Positions 19,916 to 29,217 of a DNA stretch of 64,000 nt are shown here, one piece after another. How positions within the stretch are numbered: the stretch's first letter is position 1; each line of letters opens with the position of its first letter. The notes under the pieces are model-generated. The model saw only the letters and a program-made list of their open reading frames with translations. It made no database searches and was not told where the DNA came from. The position numbers were made by a program, and so were the translations under genes. Source of the stretch: Microbulbifer taiwanensis (GTDB taxonomy: Bacteria; Pseudomonadota; Gammaproteobacteria; Pseudomonadales; Cellvibrionaceae); assembly GCF_014904815.1 (NCBI RefSeq), contig NZ_JACZFR010000025.1, positions 186,001 to 250,000 of the forward strand, written 5' to 3'.

Positions 19916-20776
19916 TCACTGGCTGGCGAGGGTGCGGAAGTCCCGCGCGTATTCGCGCAGGGCCCCGGTCAGGTGCCGGCGCTGCACTTCGGTGGTGCTG
20001 GCGAGAATCTGCTCGCTCAGTTGGCGCGCCTGGCGGTGTCGCTGTTCCTGCAGCTGCTTGTAGTCTTCCGACCACAGCTGTTCGGGGTTCAGCATCAGGT
20101 CGCGCATCCTGGCCAGATAGCCAACCGGCTTGCGGCGCAGCAGGTCGATAAAGTGCGACTGCCATATCTGCCGCTGCTGGTCGCGCAGCAGGGGGTTGTA
20201 TTCCACCTGGGCCACCCAGGCGGCGATCAGCTGTTCCTGCTCTTCGCTCAGGGAGCCGAGCCAGCGCTCGCTCTGCTTGCGAATCTGCTTCTTTCTGCGG
20301 CGCTGGATTTTCTCCGGCGACTTCTGCCACTTCTCCAGCGACTCCTCGCGCTTTTCACGCAGCTTCTGTTCCAGTTCGTCGACCTGGTCCGCGTCCAGTT
20401 CCGCGGCGAGCGGCAGCAACAGATCGTAAAGCTGGGTGCTGGCAGTATCCCAGAACAGGCGCACCTGCTCTTCCACCGACGCCAGCTGTAGCGCCTGCAG
20501 TTGGCCTTCTTCGACCCGATCGGCGAGCCGTGACAGGAATTCCGCGTAGCGGGGCAATTGGGTTTGGCGGTGCCAGCTGTGAAAGCTGCCGAGGGCGCCT
20601 TTCAGCTGGCCTTTCTGTTTGGGTGTGAAGTCGACATAGTCGTCGATCTGCCAGCGCATCCAGAGGTCCAGCTGGTTGTAGGCGAACTGGATGCTGGAAC
20701 AGCTGCCGAGCAGCAGCGCGGTGACCAGCAACGCCGCTGTGCGCGATATTCGGGCCAGTATTGCCGGTGCTGCCAT
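19916..20776 (-). CDS. DUF6279 family lipoprotein
   Basis: A 286-residue lipoprotein. The signal peptide ends in the lipobox LLGSC (LLVTALLLGSCSSIQF), with Cys near residue 26. The mature part begins IQFAYNQLDLWMRWQIDDYVDF and continues as long amphipathic helices rich in Gln, Glu and Arg, as in the DUF6279 family. Function unknown. It is probably exported to the inner face of the outer membrane. The family name is from recognition of the FAYNQLDLWMRW start. Confidence 0.82.
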   Translation of the reverse strand: MAAPAILARISRTAALLVTALLLGSCSSIQFAYNQLDLWMRWQIDDYVDFTPKQKGQLKGALGSFHSWHRQTQLPRYAEFLSRLADRVEEGQLQALQLASVEEQVRLFWDTASTQLYDLLLPLAAELDADQVDELEQKLREKREESLEKWQKSPEKIQRRRKKQIRKQSERWLGSLSEEQEQLIAAWVAQVEYNPLLRDQQRQIWQSHFIDLLRRKPVGYLARMRDLMLNPEQLWSEDYKQLQEQRHRQARQLSEQILASTTEVQRRHLTGALREYARDFRTLASQ

Positions 20777-20848
20777 TCGCTCCTTCCGTGAAAACTATCC
20801 CTGCAGAATTGCCGGGCCAGTGTTCAATATAGTCGAGCTGGAAGCGGG

Positions 20849-22156
20849 TTAATTAAGCCACACCTCGACGCGGCTGTTCTTGACTGGCGCCTGTCCGCGG
20901 TCTGCGGTCAGTGGCGCGAAGGCCCCCAGTGCAAGGATTCTGCTGTCGCCCAACTGGTGATCCCGCAGCAGGGCGCCCTGGACTTTCAGGGCGCGAAAAC
21001 GGGAGATGATGTCGGCAATATTGTTATTGGACTTCTGGTCGGAAAAACCCACCAGGGTGAGGCTCAATTCGCGGTCGGCCTGCTCCATATAGGATTCCAG
21101 GCGGCGCAGATCCTTGAGCGCACGGCTGTCCAGTTCCGAGCTGCCGTTGGCAAAGCGGAAGGAAATACTCAGGCGTTCGCCACTTGTCATCAGTGCCCGG
21201 TAGGCTTCCGGCGCATTGGGGTAGGGCGTCATTTTCAGCGCTACCGGCGTCAGGTTGATAAAGCCGATGTCGGCCACCAGCTTCTGCCCTTCGGGGGATT
21301 CGGCAAAATGCAGGAAGCTGTCCACATGGAGTTTGTACTGGCCGGGTTTTTTGTACAGGAAGAGGCGCCGGGTCAGGGGGAAGTCCTCGGTGGCGATGAT
21401 GCCCCGGTCCGGTACTATTGCCGCCAGATCCCCCACTTTCAACGCAACCTTCTTAATGCCTTGGGTGTGCGCAAAGGGCAGGTAGCCGATGGCGCCCAGG
21501 TCCCTCAGCACAATCTGGCGGGTTTCGGCATTGCCGGAGACCTCGTAGACTCCCGGCTCTGCCGGGCGGCTTTCACCAAACACATCCTCGTCAAAAGTGG
21601 TGCGAGTACCGGATTCGATATCCCTGTGCAGGGGGCGGATTGGCAGGTCGGGGCCGCCGAGCTCCTGCCAGTTGCTGATTTTACGCTCGTAGATCTGGCG
21701 GACCTGGTCCATGGTCAGGTGGGCGATCGGGTTGCTCGGATGCACGCCGATGGTGAGGGTGTCGAGGCCAACGACGTGTTCCGCTTCGGCGCCTGCGAGG
21801 TCGCCGAAGCGCGCCAGCATTTGCATTTCCTTCCGCTTGATCCGGCGTGAGGCCATACCGATATCCGCACTGTCCTCGTTCAGGGCCTTGAAGCTGGTGC
21901 TCGAGCCCAGTGCGAGAATTGGGACTTCAACACGGCGCCCTTCCAGTTGTGCACTGATCCAGTGGCGTACGCCCTCGCTGCGCTGCTCTATGTCGGTGGC
22001 GCCGAGGCTCTGCAGGTAGCCTTTGACCAGCAGCGGCGCCAGCTCCGCTCCAACAGTGTTGGAACCGGTCATGCGGAACAGTGTTTTCGTTTCAGTCGCC
22101 TGGGCCGCTACGGCCAACAGTTGACAGCACAGAAGCGCGGTCAAAAAAGCGCGCAT
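20849..22156 (-). CDS. PstS-like substrate-binding domain fused to OmpA domain
   Basis: A 435-residue exported protein: signal peptide (MRAFLTALLCCQLLAVAAQA), a periplasmic phosphate-binding-like domain (residues about 25-300) and a C-terminal OmpA/MotB peptidoglycan-binding domain (ISFRFANGSSELDSRALKDL ... GFSDQ). The ligand motifs of PstS-like proteins remain: RMTGSNTVG at the N-terminus and RDIESGTRTTFDEDVF near 190. The ATG at 22156 gives a proper signal peptide; the frame opens 15 bases earlier. A cell-wall-anchored phosphate-sensing or scavenging role is inference. A diverged paralogue lies immediately upstream on the same strand. Confidence 0.88.
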   Translation of the reverse strand: MRAFLTALLCCQLLAVAAQATETKTLFRMTGSNTVGAELAPLLVKGYLQSLGATDIEQRSEGVRHWISAQLEGRRVEVPILALGSSTSFKALNEDSADIGMASRRIKRKEMQMLARFGDLAGAEAEHVVGLDTLTIGVHPSNPIAHLTMDQVRQIYERKISNWQELGGPDLPIRPLHRDIESGTRTTFDEDVFGESRPAEPGVYEVSGNAETRQIVLRDLGAIGYLPFAHTQGIKKVALKVGDLAAIVPDRGIIATEDFPLTRRLFLYKKPGQYKLHVDSFLHFAESPEGQKLVADIGFINLTPVALKMTPYPNAPEAYRALMTSGERLSISFRFANGSSELDSRALKDLRRLESYMEQADRELSLTLVGFSDQKSNNNIADIISRFRALKVQGALLRDHQLGDSRILALGAFAPLTADRGQAPVKNSRVEVWLN

Positions 22157-22441
22157 GGACAGGCCCCCCATCTGGATAATCTCTCGCTTGCAGTTCTTGC
22201 TTGGGATTTTTTTGGAACGAAACTGCCGTTGTCTTTGTTGGGATTCAGCAGGTAAGGCCTGCCGATGGCGTCTTCGTGTGGTGCGGAAGGCGTGTCTGGT
22301 GCCTGTCCGGGCGTGGGCTTTATCGCAGAATAATGTGACAAAAATATTTCAGCGGCGTGTTAACCGATTCGCATTCTTTATGTGATCACAAGAGTGGGTG
22401 GCAAGTGGCGAGCGCATGGATAATCACTCGCCAGATCGCTG

Positions 22442-23710
22442 TCAAAGTAACCAGACTTCGACCCTGGCATTGCGTTGCTCGGAGGTATTTTCGTCGCGGG
22501 TAAGTGGGGCGCTGGCACCGAGAGCCAGGGTGTGTTCCGCGGCAATGTCGACGCCGCGCAGGTGGCGATTGACAATCACGGTGCGAAAGCGGGATATGGT
22601 CAGAGCCATGGCATCGCGCCGCTGTCGGTCGCTGAAGCCCACCAGGGCGATTTTCCTGCCGCGGTTTTCCGCCTGCCCCAGAAAGGCTGCCAGCCGGGAG
22701 ATATCCTGCTGCGCGCGCACATCGAGTTCGCTGCCGCCATTATCGAAACGAAAAGCGATGCTGATTCTCTGCCCCTCGGAGGCCAGCTTGCGGTAGGGGG
22801 CCGGCATATCGCCCCGCGGTGTTATATCCAGCGGGCGCGGCTTCAGGCTGACCAGGTTGTTGGCATCGACCAGGGCCTGGCCAGCGTCGCTCAGCACGAA
22901 TTCGACAAATTCGTCCAGGAGAGGATTCTGCCGTCCATCTCGCGCATAGAGATACAAACGCCGGGACAGGGGGTAGTCCTCACTGGCGATCAGGGCCGGC
23001 AGCGGCTGCAGGGACGTGCTTCCAGTGGTGACCGCCAGCTTGCTGTAGTTGTCGGCCTGTTGCAGGGGAAGCAGGGCCAGTGCCAGGGGATTCTGCTGCA
23101 GTATCAGCTCCAGGCTGGCCTCATCCCGGCGATCAGTGACGGCGGGAGCCAGGGCCTGTAGAAGCGGTTCTGCCAGCTGGTCGCTGGCAGTCAGGGCGAT
23201 GGGGGCATCCTCGCCGCCGAAGTCGCGCCAGTTGCCGTTGCCGGTGCGCAGCAGCTGGCGCAGGCTGCTTTCGTCAATGGCACCGACAGGATTATCCGGG
23301 TGTACTGCCAGGACCAGAGCCTGCAGTCCTGCCACCTCTTCCAGCAGGCCGCCACTGCCCGCGAGTCGCTGGCGCTGGTCGGCAGCGGCGCGACCCGAGG
23401 TCAGGGCCAGGTCGAGACCGCCGTCTGCCAGCCTAATGAGGGCGGTTTCACGGCGCGGACTGCTGATGGCGAATCTGAGACTGGTGCCGTCTATTCGTCC
23501 CGAAACCCGCATTTGGCTGCCGCGGCGGATGACCTGTATGTCGCTGCCGCCGCGGGACTGCAGGTAGCCGCGGGCAAGTTCCGCCGCGAGTCCACGGTCG
23601 CCACCGCTGCTGTCGCCGATTTTAAGCTGGGTACTAGTTCGGGGAGTGCTGTCCGCATGGGTCAGGGCCGCAGCGGATAGGAGCAGGGCGCCGAGGATAC
23701 GCATATACAT
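22442..23710 (-). CDS. Diverged PstS-like/OmpA fusion protein (paralogue)
   Basis: A 422-residue exported protein with the same plan as its downstream neighbour: signal peptide, binding-protein-like domain and C-terminal OmpA domain (IAFRFDNGGSELDVRAQQDI ... VGFSDRQ). The shared segments, such as ALIASEDYPLSRRLYLY, prove common origin. The phosphate-contact motifs are lost: TGSNTVG is replaced by IGDSSGGDRG, and the SGTR motif by TASDQLAEPLL. Ligand specificity has therefore probably changed. GGAAG five bases upstream supports the ATG at 23710. The pair is likely one transcription unit with a 285-base spacer. Confidence 0.85.
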   Translation of the reverse strand: MYMRILGALLLSAAALTHADSTPRTSTQLKIGDSSGGDRGLAAELARGYLQSRGGSDIQVIRRGSQMRVSGRIDGTSLRFAISSPRRETALIRLADGGLDLALTSGRAAADQRQRLAGSGGLLEEVAGLQALVLAVHPDNPVGAIDESSLRQLLRTGNGNWRDFGGEDAPIALTASDQLAEPLLQALAPAVTDRRDEASLELILQQNPLALALLPLQQADNYSKLAVTTGSTSLQPLPALIASEDYPLSRRLYLYARDGRQNPLLDEFVEFVLSDAGQALVDANNLVSLKPRPLDITPRGDMPAPYRKLASEGQRISIAFRFDNGGSELDVRAQQDISRLAAFLGQAENRGRKIALVGFSDRQRRDAMALTISRFRTVIVNRHLRGVDIAAEHTLALGASAPLTRDENTSEQRNARVEVWLL

Positions 23711-24154
23711 GGGATCTTCCTTAATTGTGTCTGGCTCGCGAGCCGGTCGCGGCTTAATGCCGCCCGCGCGTTAATCTGAGGCGGAAAAAAGTATATGAAG
23801 GGGGTCGAATTTCGCCGCCGCAGAGGCGCCTGTCCTCTCCTGTGGCGGGAGAAAGCGGCAGTGGATCACATCTACGCCAAGTGGCGGGCGCCAGTGGGCG
23901 AGGGGGCGTCGAGCACTTATACTCTGGGCCTGTAACAAGAGTGTTGGATAGATTTTGAGCGGCAGGAAGCCCCGCACAGGTCCTTCGATCGACTTTTTTA
24001 CAAAAATGAGATGACAACGCTGTCATTTCTCGTGTAGTATCCCTCCTATATTGGCACTGGCGCCTTTTGTGCGCCGGCCGCGCTTCCCGGGGGAAATGTA
24101 TTGGGAAGCCTGGTGAAGACACATAACAATACAAAATCTTAGAGGCCGGTTCAG
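23711..24154. other. Divergent regulatory region upstream of the nag operon
   Basis: No gene seen. It separates the minus-strand PstS/OmpA pair from the plus-strand nagK. The operator at 24011 lies in its right half, overlapping a promoter-like ATGACA...TAGTAT pair (-35-like 24011-24016, -10-like 24035-24040, 18-base spacer). Confidence 0.6.
24011..24026. promoter_or_regulatory. LacI-family (NagR) operator upstream of nagK
   Basis: ATGACAACGCTGTCAT: two TGACA/TGTCA half-sites around ACGC. The same motif recurs upstream of pgi and of the TonB receptor. The site overlaps the predicted -35 of nagK, consistent with repression. Confidence 0.8.
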
Positions 24155-25102
24155 ATGGTTGCTTTGAGAGACAGGGACACCCTTTTTATTGGTATCGACG
24201 GCGGCGGCAGCAAGTGCCGCGCCTCCATAGTGGATGCCGACAATCGCGTCCTCGGTACCGGTGTCGCCGGACCTGCAAACCCGCTGCACGGTTATGCCCA
24301 GACCATTGATTCCATAGTGCGCTCCGCCGCGCTCGCCCTGGCGGACGCCAAACTGCCCCCGGAAATGCTCGACCAGCTGGTAGCCGGCGTCGGCCTGGCC
24401 GGCGTCAATATGCCGCGGCTCTACAACGAGATGGCCTCCTGGGCGCACCCCTTCAAGAAGATGTATCTCACCACCGATCAGCACTCGGCCTGCCTCGGCG
24501 CCCACCGCGGTGGCGACGGTGCCGTGATCATTGCCGGTACCGGGTCCGTTGGTTATGCCTGGGTCAATGGTCGCAGTAAGCTGATTGGCGGTCACGGCTT
24601 TCCCCACGGTGACAAGGGCAGCGGTGCCTGGATGGGCATGGAGGCGGTCAAATACCTGCTGATGGCGCTGGACGGCCTGGCCGAGGACTCCAGCCTGAAA
24701 GGTGAATTGCTGCAGGCGCTCGATGCGAAGGATGCCAACGAGGTGTTCGAGAAGATCGGCGGCAAGTCCTCCAGTCACTACGCGCGCCTGGCGGTACCGG
24801 TGATCGGTTGCGCCGAGGCCGGCGATCCGGTGGCGGAGGCCATAGTCCGCGACGGTGCCTCCTATATCAGCGACCTGGCCGACAAGCTGCTGGAGCTGAA
24901 GCCGCCGCGCCTGTCGATGATCGGCGGCCTGGCGCCGCGCCTGCGCCCCTGGCTGGCACCCCACGTGGTGGAACGCCTGGCGGCGCCCCTGGATGCACCG
25001 GAAATCGGTTGTGTCTATTTCGCCCAGCAGTCCCTGGCGAAAGAGGCCGTCGGAGCCGAATCGGCGGCGCGGGAAAATGACACCAAGGCCCTGTACGGAT
25101 AG
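24155..25102 (+). CDS. nagK: N-acetylglucosamine kinase, BadF/BadG type
   Basis: A 315-residue ASKHA-fold kinase. The phosphate-1 loop is at the N-terminus (FIGIDGGGSKCRASIVD), the phosphate-2 motif is IIAGTGSVGYAW near residue 127, and GGHGFPHGDKGSGAWMG follows. The C-terminal adenosine motif is MIGGLAPRLRPW. This is the BadF/BcrA-type NagK of Shewanella-like GlcNAc pathways; it would convert GlcNAc to GlcNAc-6-phosphate. It is the first gene of the operon nagK-nagB-nagA-nagP, preceded by the NagR operator. Confidence 0.93.
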   Translation: MVALRDRDTLFIGIDGGGSKCRASIVDADNRVLGTGVAGPANPLHGYAQTIDSIVRSAALALADAKLPPEMLDQLVAGVGLAGVNMPRLYNEMASWAHPFKKMYLTTDQHSACLGAHRGGDGAVIIAGTGSVGYAWVNGRSKLIGGHGFPHGDKGSGAWMGMEAVKYLLMALDGLAEDSSLKGELLQALDAKDANEVFEKIGGKSSSHYARLAVPVIGCAEAGDPVAEAIVRDGASYISDLADKLLELKPPRLSMIGGLAPRLRPWLAPHVVERLAAPLDAPEIGCVYFAQQSLAKEAVGAESAARENDTKALYG

Positions 25103-25155
25103 TGGAACCAGAGAGTGACATGGGGCCAGAGATTGAAGGGAAACCAGAGATTGAT

Positions 25156-26199
25156 ATGACTGCAGTAAATTCCGCTGAGGCAACACAGGTAGACAGCGCC
25201 ATGGCCACCACCGTGATGGAAACCGAGGCCCGCGAGGCGCCGGCGCGCATCGCCGAGCAATTGCAGAACAACGCCGCTACCATGGCGGAACTGGGCGAGC
25301 GTCTGCGCCGCGAACCGCCCAGGTTTGTGATGATCGTCGGCCGCGGCTCCTCAGACCACGCCGGCGTCTTCGCCAAGTACCTGATCGAAATCGAAACCGG
25401 TACGCCCACTTTCGCCGCGGCGCCCTCCGTATCCAGCGTCTACGGCCGCAAGCTCAAGTTGGAAGGCGCGCTGGTGCTGGTGATCTCCCAGTCCGGCCGC
25501 AGCCCGGACATCCTCGCCCAGGCGAAGATGGCCAGAGAGCAGGGCGCCTATACGGTGGCGCTGGTGAACGACGAGAGCGCGCCGATCAAGGATATTGTCG
25601 ATCTGACGGTGCCGCTGAAAGCCGGCCCGGAGAAGGCCGTCGCCGCCACCAAGAGTTATCTCGCCACCCTGTCTGCCATTTTGCAGCTGGTGGCCAACTG
25701 GACCGAAAGTGGGGAACTGCTCGAAGCGGTCGAAGCGCTGCCGCAGACATTGCAGGAAGCGGTCGACGCCGATATCCAGCTGCGCCCGGAAGACCTGGCA
25801 GCGGTGAAAAACCTGGTGGTACTGGGGCGCGGTCCCGGCTACGGCATCACCCGCGAGCTGGCGCTGAAACTGAAGGAAGTCTGCAATATTCACGCGGAGT
25901 CCTTTTCCAGTGCGGAGTTCCTGCACGGCCCTGTGACCCTGGTGGAGCAGAAGCTCACCGTGGTTAATGTGCCCATCGAGGATGAGTCCTATCAGGCCCA
26001 CAGCGAGCAGATCGCCGATATCATCCGCCGCGGCGGCACCCTGGTAAACCTGCACGTGCCGAGTCGGGGCGTGCATCCGCGCGTGGCCCCGCTGGCGCTG
26101 CTGCAGCGCTTCTATATCGATGTCGCCCATGTGGCGGTCAGCCGCGGTATCAATCCGGACGAACCGGCCGGTCTGAAGAAAGTGACCCAGACCGTTTAA
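25156..26199 (+). CDS. nagB: Glucosamine-6-phosphate deaminase, SIS-domain type (NagB-II)
   Basis: A 347-residue protein of two SIS domains, related to the isomerase half of GlmS: VGRGSSDHAGVFAKYLIE near residue 60, VISQSGRSPDILAQ near 112, AATKSYLATL near 165, RGPGYGITRELALKLKE near 230 and CNIHAESFSSAEFLHGP. This NagB-II type replaces classical NagB in Shewanella, Xanthomonas and relatives. It yields fructose-6-phosphate and ammonia. The frame is open back to a GTG overlapping nagK, but ATG 25156 (MTAVNSAEATQ) with an AGAGA site upstream is the better start. Others at 25201 and 25216 are possible. Confidence 0.92.
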   Translation: MTAVNSAEATQVDSAMATTVMETEAREAPARIAEQLQNNAATMAELGERLRREPPRFVMIVGRGSSDHAGVFAKYLIEIETGTPTFAAAPSVSSVYGRKLKLEGALVLVISQSGRSPDILAQAKMAREQGAYTVALVNDESAPIKDIVDLTVPLKAGPEKAVAATKSYLATLSAILQLVANWTESGELLEAVEALPQTLQEAVDADIQLRPEDLAAVKNLVVLGRGPGYGITRELALKLKEVCNIHAESFSSAEFLHGPVTLVEQKLTVVNVPIEDESYQAHSEQIADIIRRGGTLVNLHVPSRGVHPRVAPLALLQRFYIDVAHVAVSRGINPDEPAGLKKVTQTV

Positions 26200-26220
26200 G
26201 CGGCGAGATTGGAGGCTTCT

Positions 26221-27348
26221 GTGGTGCGCACACTGATAGCGGAACAGCTTTTCGACGGCGAGCGGATTCGCTGCGATATTCCGCTGGCCATCGGCGAGGA
26301 CGGCCGCATCATCTCAGTTGGCGGCGAAGCGCCGGCGGAGGCGGAGCGGCTCGACGGCCTGTTGGCACCGGGACTTGTGGATGTGCAGGTCAACGGTGGT
26401 GGCGGTGTACTGTTCAACAACGACCCCAGCGTCAATGCGCTGGGCAAAATGAGTGGAGCCCACGCGCGCTTCGGCACCACCGGCTTTGTGCCCACCCTGA
26501 TCACCGACGAGCTGGACGTGATGCGGCGGGCCGCCGATGCGGTCAGCGCCGCGCTGCGCGAGGGTGTGCCCGGGGTGGTCGGCGTGCACTTCGAGGGGCC
26601 GCACCTGAGTGCGCCCAAGAAAGGTACCCACGAGGAAAAGTTTATTCGCCCGCTCAGTGACGAGGAGCTGGCGATCTACGCCCGCGATGACCTGGGTATC
26701 AAGGTGGTGACGCTGGCGCCGGAAAATGTGTCGCTAGAGGATATCCGCAAACTGGTATCCCTGGGCGTCAAGGTGTGCCTCGGGCATTCCAATGCAGACG
26801 GTGCCACCGCCGCGGCGGCGGTGCAGGCCGGTGCGACGGGCTTTACCCACCTGTACAACGCCATGTCGCCGCTGCAATCCCGCGAGCCGGGTATGGTGGG
26901 CACGGCGCTGATCAGCGACGATGCCTGGTGCGGCCTGATCGCCGACGGTCACCATGTATGCGCCGAGGCCATGCAGCTGGCCCTGAAGGCCAAGCCGCGC
27001 GGCAAGGTTATGCTGGTGACCGACGCCATGTCCCTGGTGGGCAGCGACGAAAACAGTTTCCCGCTCTTTGACCGGGTGGTGACGAAAGTGGGCGACAAAT
27101 TGACATCCACCACCGGTGAGCTGGCCGGCTCGCACCTGGATATGATTGGCGCAGTGCGCAATATTCGCGACTGGTGTGGTATGGATCTCGAAGAGGCGCT
27201 GCGTATGGGTGGACTTTACCCGGCGCAGTTTCTGGGCTCAGCCGCCGGCAGGATAGAAGCCGGTGCGCCCGCAGACCTGATTTTATTGGACGAGAATTTA
27301 CAGGTTCAGAAAACCTGGATAGGTGGCAGGGAAGTTTTTCCAAAATAA
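26221..27348 (+). CDS. nagA: N-acetylglucosamine-6-phosphate deacetylase
   Basis: Amidohydrolase-superfamily enzyme, 375 residues, that removes acetate from GlcNAc-6-phosphate. Signatures: LAPGLVDVQVNGGGGVLF, HFEGPHLS (metal-ligand Glu), LGHSNADGATAAA, GFTHLYNAMSP, GLIADGHHV and VTDAMSLVGS (catalytic Asp). I chose the GTG at 26221, which has GGAGG five bases upstream; GTG 26224 is equally possible, and a TTG at 26209 is less likely. It follows nagB by about 20 bases. Confidence 0.95.
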   Translation: MVRTLIAEQLFDGERIRCDIPLAIGEDGRIISVGGEAPAEAERLDGLLAPGLVDVQVNGGGGVLFNNDPSVNALGKMSGAHARFGTTGFVPTLITDELDVMRRAADAVSAALREGVPGVVGVHFEGPHLSAPKKGTHEEKFIRPLSDEELAIYARDDLGIKVVTLAPENVSLEDIRKLVSLGVKVCLGHSNADGATAAAAVQAGATGFTHLYNAMSPLQSREPGMVGTALISDDAWCGLIADGHHVCAEAMQLALKAKPRGKVMLVTDAMSLVGSDENSFPLFDRVVTKVGDKLTSTTGELAGSHLDMIGAVRNIRDWCGMDLEEALRMGGLYPAQFLGSAAGRIEAGAPADLILLDENLQVQKTWIGGREVFPK

Positions 27349-27397
27349 GTTTGCAACAAGTTTCGAAAAACGAACATAACGATAAAAAGGTGCTCCT

Positions 27398-28738
27398 ATG
27401 GAAACCGCAGTTGTCAATGAAAGTGCTCGGAGTGAGTCGAGAAGCAGTCTGGTGCCGATGGCGATTATCGGCATGCTGTTCTTTATCTTCGGCTTCGTCA
27501 CCTGGCTGAACGGTGCCCTGATACCCTTCCTGCAGACCATTTGTGATCTGACGGCTTTTCAGGCCATGCTGGTGGCCTCTTCGTTCTATATTGCCTATAC
27601 CGTAATGGCCTTGCCCATGGCGGCGATCATCGAGCGCACCGGTTACAAGAGCGGTATGGCGCTCGGCCTGGCGCTGGTGGGTGTGGGCGCACTGATTTTT
27701 ATTCCCGCCGCTTATAGCCGCATGTTCGGTATCTTCCTGCTGGCGCAGTTTGTGGTGGGTTCTGGCCTGACAGTGCTGCAGACCGCCTCCAACCCGTACA
27801 TTGTCAAGATCGGTTCCCCGGATACCGCCGCTGTGCGTATCTGTATCATGGGGCTGTTGAACAAGGGCGCCGGAATCGTAGCTCCACTGGTGTTTGCGGC
27901 GCTTGTAATGGGTGGCATCAGCGGAATTTCCGACGCCGAGCTGGCGGCGCTGACGGCAACCGCCAAGGATGCCAAGCTGGATGAGCTGGCGGGCCAGTTG
28001 GTCAACCCCTATATTGGCATGGCGATTCTGGCCGCTATTCTCGCGGTGGCGATGACCTTCGCCCCGCTGCCGAATATTGAAGACGAGGAGGTGGCCGGTC
28101 AGGAAGATGCGGCGGTGACACTTACCGGGCTGATGAAGTTTCCGCAGTTGATCCTCGGCTCTGTGGCGCTCTTCTTCTACGTCGGTGTCGAGGTGATTGC
28201 CGGGGACGCCATCGGCCTGCTGGGCCGGCAGGCGGGCCTGGATACCGCGACCGCGTCGGTGCTGACTTCCTACACGATGGTCTTTATGGTGCTGGGATAT
28301 ATCTACGGCACCATCGCGATTCCGCGCTTTATCAGCCAGCAGACTGCGCTGCTGATCTCCGCCGTACTGGGGCTGGTTTTCACTGCGCTGGTGATGACCG
28401 GTTCCCTGCAGAGCACGGCCCTGTCCGCCGCAACCCTGTCCCTGTTCGGCCTGCCGGAAATACCTAATGCGGTGTACTTTGTCGCCCTGCTGGGATTCGC
28501 CAATGCCATGTGCTGGCCGGCGATCTGGCCGCTGGCGCTGGAAGGCCTGGGCAAGTTCACTTCCAAGGGTGCTGCATTGCTGATCATGGGCATTTCCGGC
28601 GGTGCCATACTGCCGCCGCTGTACGGCCACTTTGCCGATACCGGCGACGGCCAGATGGCCTACCTGATCGCGGTCCCCGCTTACCTGTTTATTCTCTTCT
28701 ATGCGCTCAAGGGCCACAAGCTGCGCAGCTGGAAGTAA
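27398..28738 (+). CDS. nagP: GlcNAc permease, sugar MFS transporter (NagP, FucP-like)
   Basis: A 446-residue MFS protein with about 12 membrane segments. The FucP-subfamily features are clear: FFIFGFVTWLNGALIPFLQ near residue 30, YTVMALPMAAIIERTGYK near 70, and LQTASNPYIVKIG near 125. Acidic central loop NIEDEEVAGQEDAA separates the halves. Its place at the end of nagK-nagB-nagA makes GlcNAc the likely substrate, imported across the inner membrane. A rho-independent terminator follows 50 bases downstream. Confidence 0.93.
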   Translation: METAVVNESARSESRSSLVPMAIIGMLFFIFGFVTWLNGALIPFLQTICDLTAFQAMLVASSFYIAYTVMALPMAAIIERTGYKSGMALGLALVGVGALIFIPAAYSRMFGIFLLAQFVVGSGLTVLQTASNPYIVKIGSPDTAAVRICIMGLLNKGAGIVAPLVFAALVMGGISGISDAELAALTATAKDAKLDELAGQLVNPYIGMAILAAILAVAMTFAPLPNIEDEEVAGQEDAAVTLTGLMKFPQLILGSVALFFYVGVEVIAGDAIGLLGRQAGLDTATASVLTSYTMVFMVLGYIYGTIAIPRFISQQTALLISAVLGLVFTALVMTGSLQSTALSAATLSLFGLPEIPNAVYFVALLGFANAMCWPAIWPLALEGLGKFTSKGAALLIMGISGGAILPPLYGHFADTGDGQMAYLIAVPAYLFILFYALKGHKLRSWK

Positions 28739-28791
28739 CGCATTTGAGTTGACGTTTTTCTGTTGTTTTTCTCTTTGGTTCTCGTCATCTT

Positions 28792-28817
28792 GGCCCTCCT
28801 AGTGAGGGCCTTTTTTT
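28792..28817 (+). terminator. Rho-independent terminator of the nag operon
   Basis: GGCCCTC (28792-28798), loop CTAGT, GAGGGCC (28804-28810), then seven T. Closes the nagK-B-A-P operon. Confidence 0.9.
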
Positions 28818-28954
28818 AATGATGAATGATGAACAGATGGCCTGAAAGCTTGTGCTTACTATCGGACTTTGCGTTGTTCGATGGTTGTTGCGCTGATTAC
28901 CGGGATTGAGAGTAGGGCGGAATGGTTCTAAGTCTGCCTATAAAACCGCAATCC

Positions 28955-29025
28955 TAGGGTGCGCCGTGCGCACCATCCAGGTTAGGGGCGGTCCGCTGGC
29001 CTCATGGTGCGCACGGCGCACCCTA
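28955..29025. repeat. GGTGCGCC-type interspersed inverted repeat, copy 3
   Basis: Perfect 22-bp arms at 28955-28976 and 29004-29025 flank a 27-base loop. It lies between the convergent nagP and LacI genes and is the best-preserved copy in the window. No gene is present in 28739-29217. Confidence 0.85.
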
Positions 29026-29088
29026 CGGCAGGAAGTGGATTCGCAATTTCGAGAGCTTCCCCTGGGTTAGGGCGGCGTCACCCTGTGG

Positions 29089-29122
29089 GAGCCAGCCCCC
29101 GGATCGAGTCCGGGGCAGGCTC
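29089..29122. repeat. Stem-loop in the nagP-nagR spacer
   Basis: GAGCCAGCCCCCGGA (29089-29103) pairs, with one bulge, with TCCGGGGCAGGCTC (29109-29122) around TCGAG. It stands just beyond the 3' end of the minus-strand regulator gene and may act as its transcript end, though no T-run follows. Confidence 0.5.
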
Positions 29123-29217
29123 TGCTGGCGAAGCAGCTGCAGTCGATAGCGCAGCTTCAATCGCCTGCAGAGCAGACTTCCACAGTGCAGATCCCTGCCG
29201 GCTGGCTGCAGAAGCCC

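Noticed and set aside
27008-28717. A 569-codon minus-strand open frame opposite nagA end and nagP
   Set aside because: Gln/His/Arg-rich shadow of a membrane-protein gene; no motif and no ribosome-binding site.
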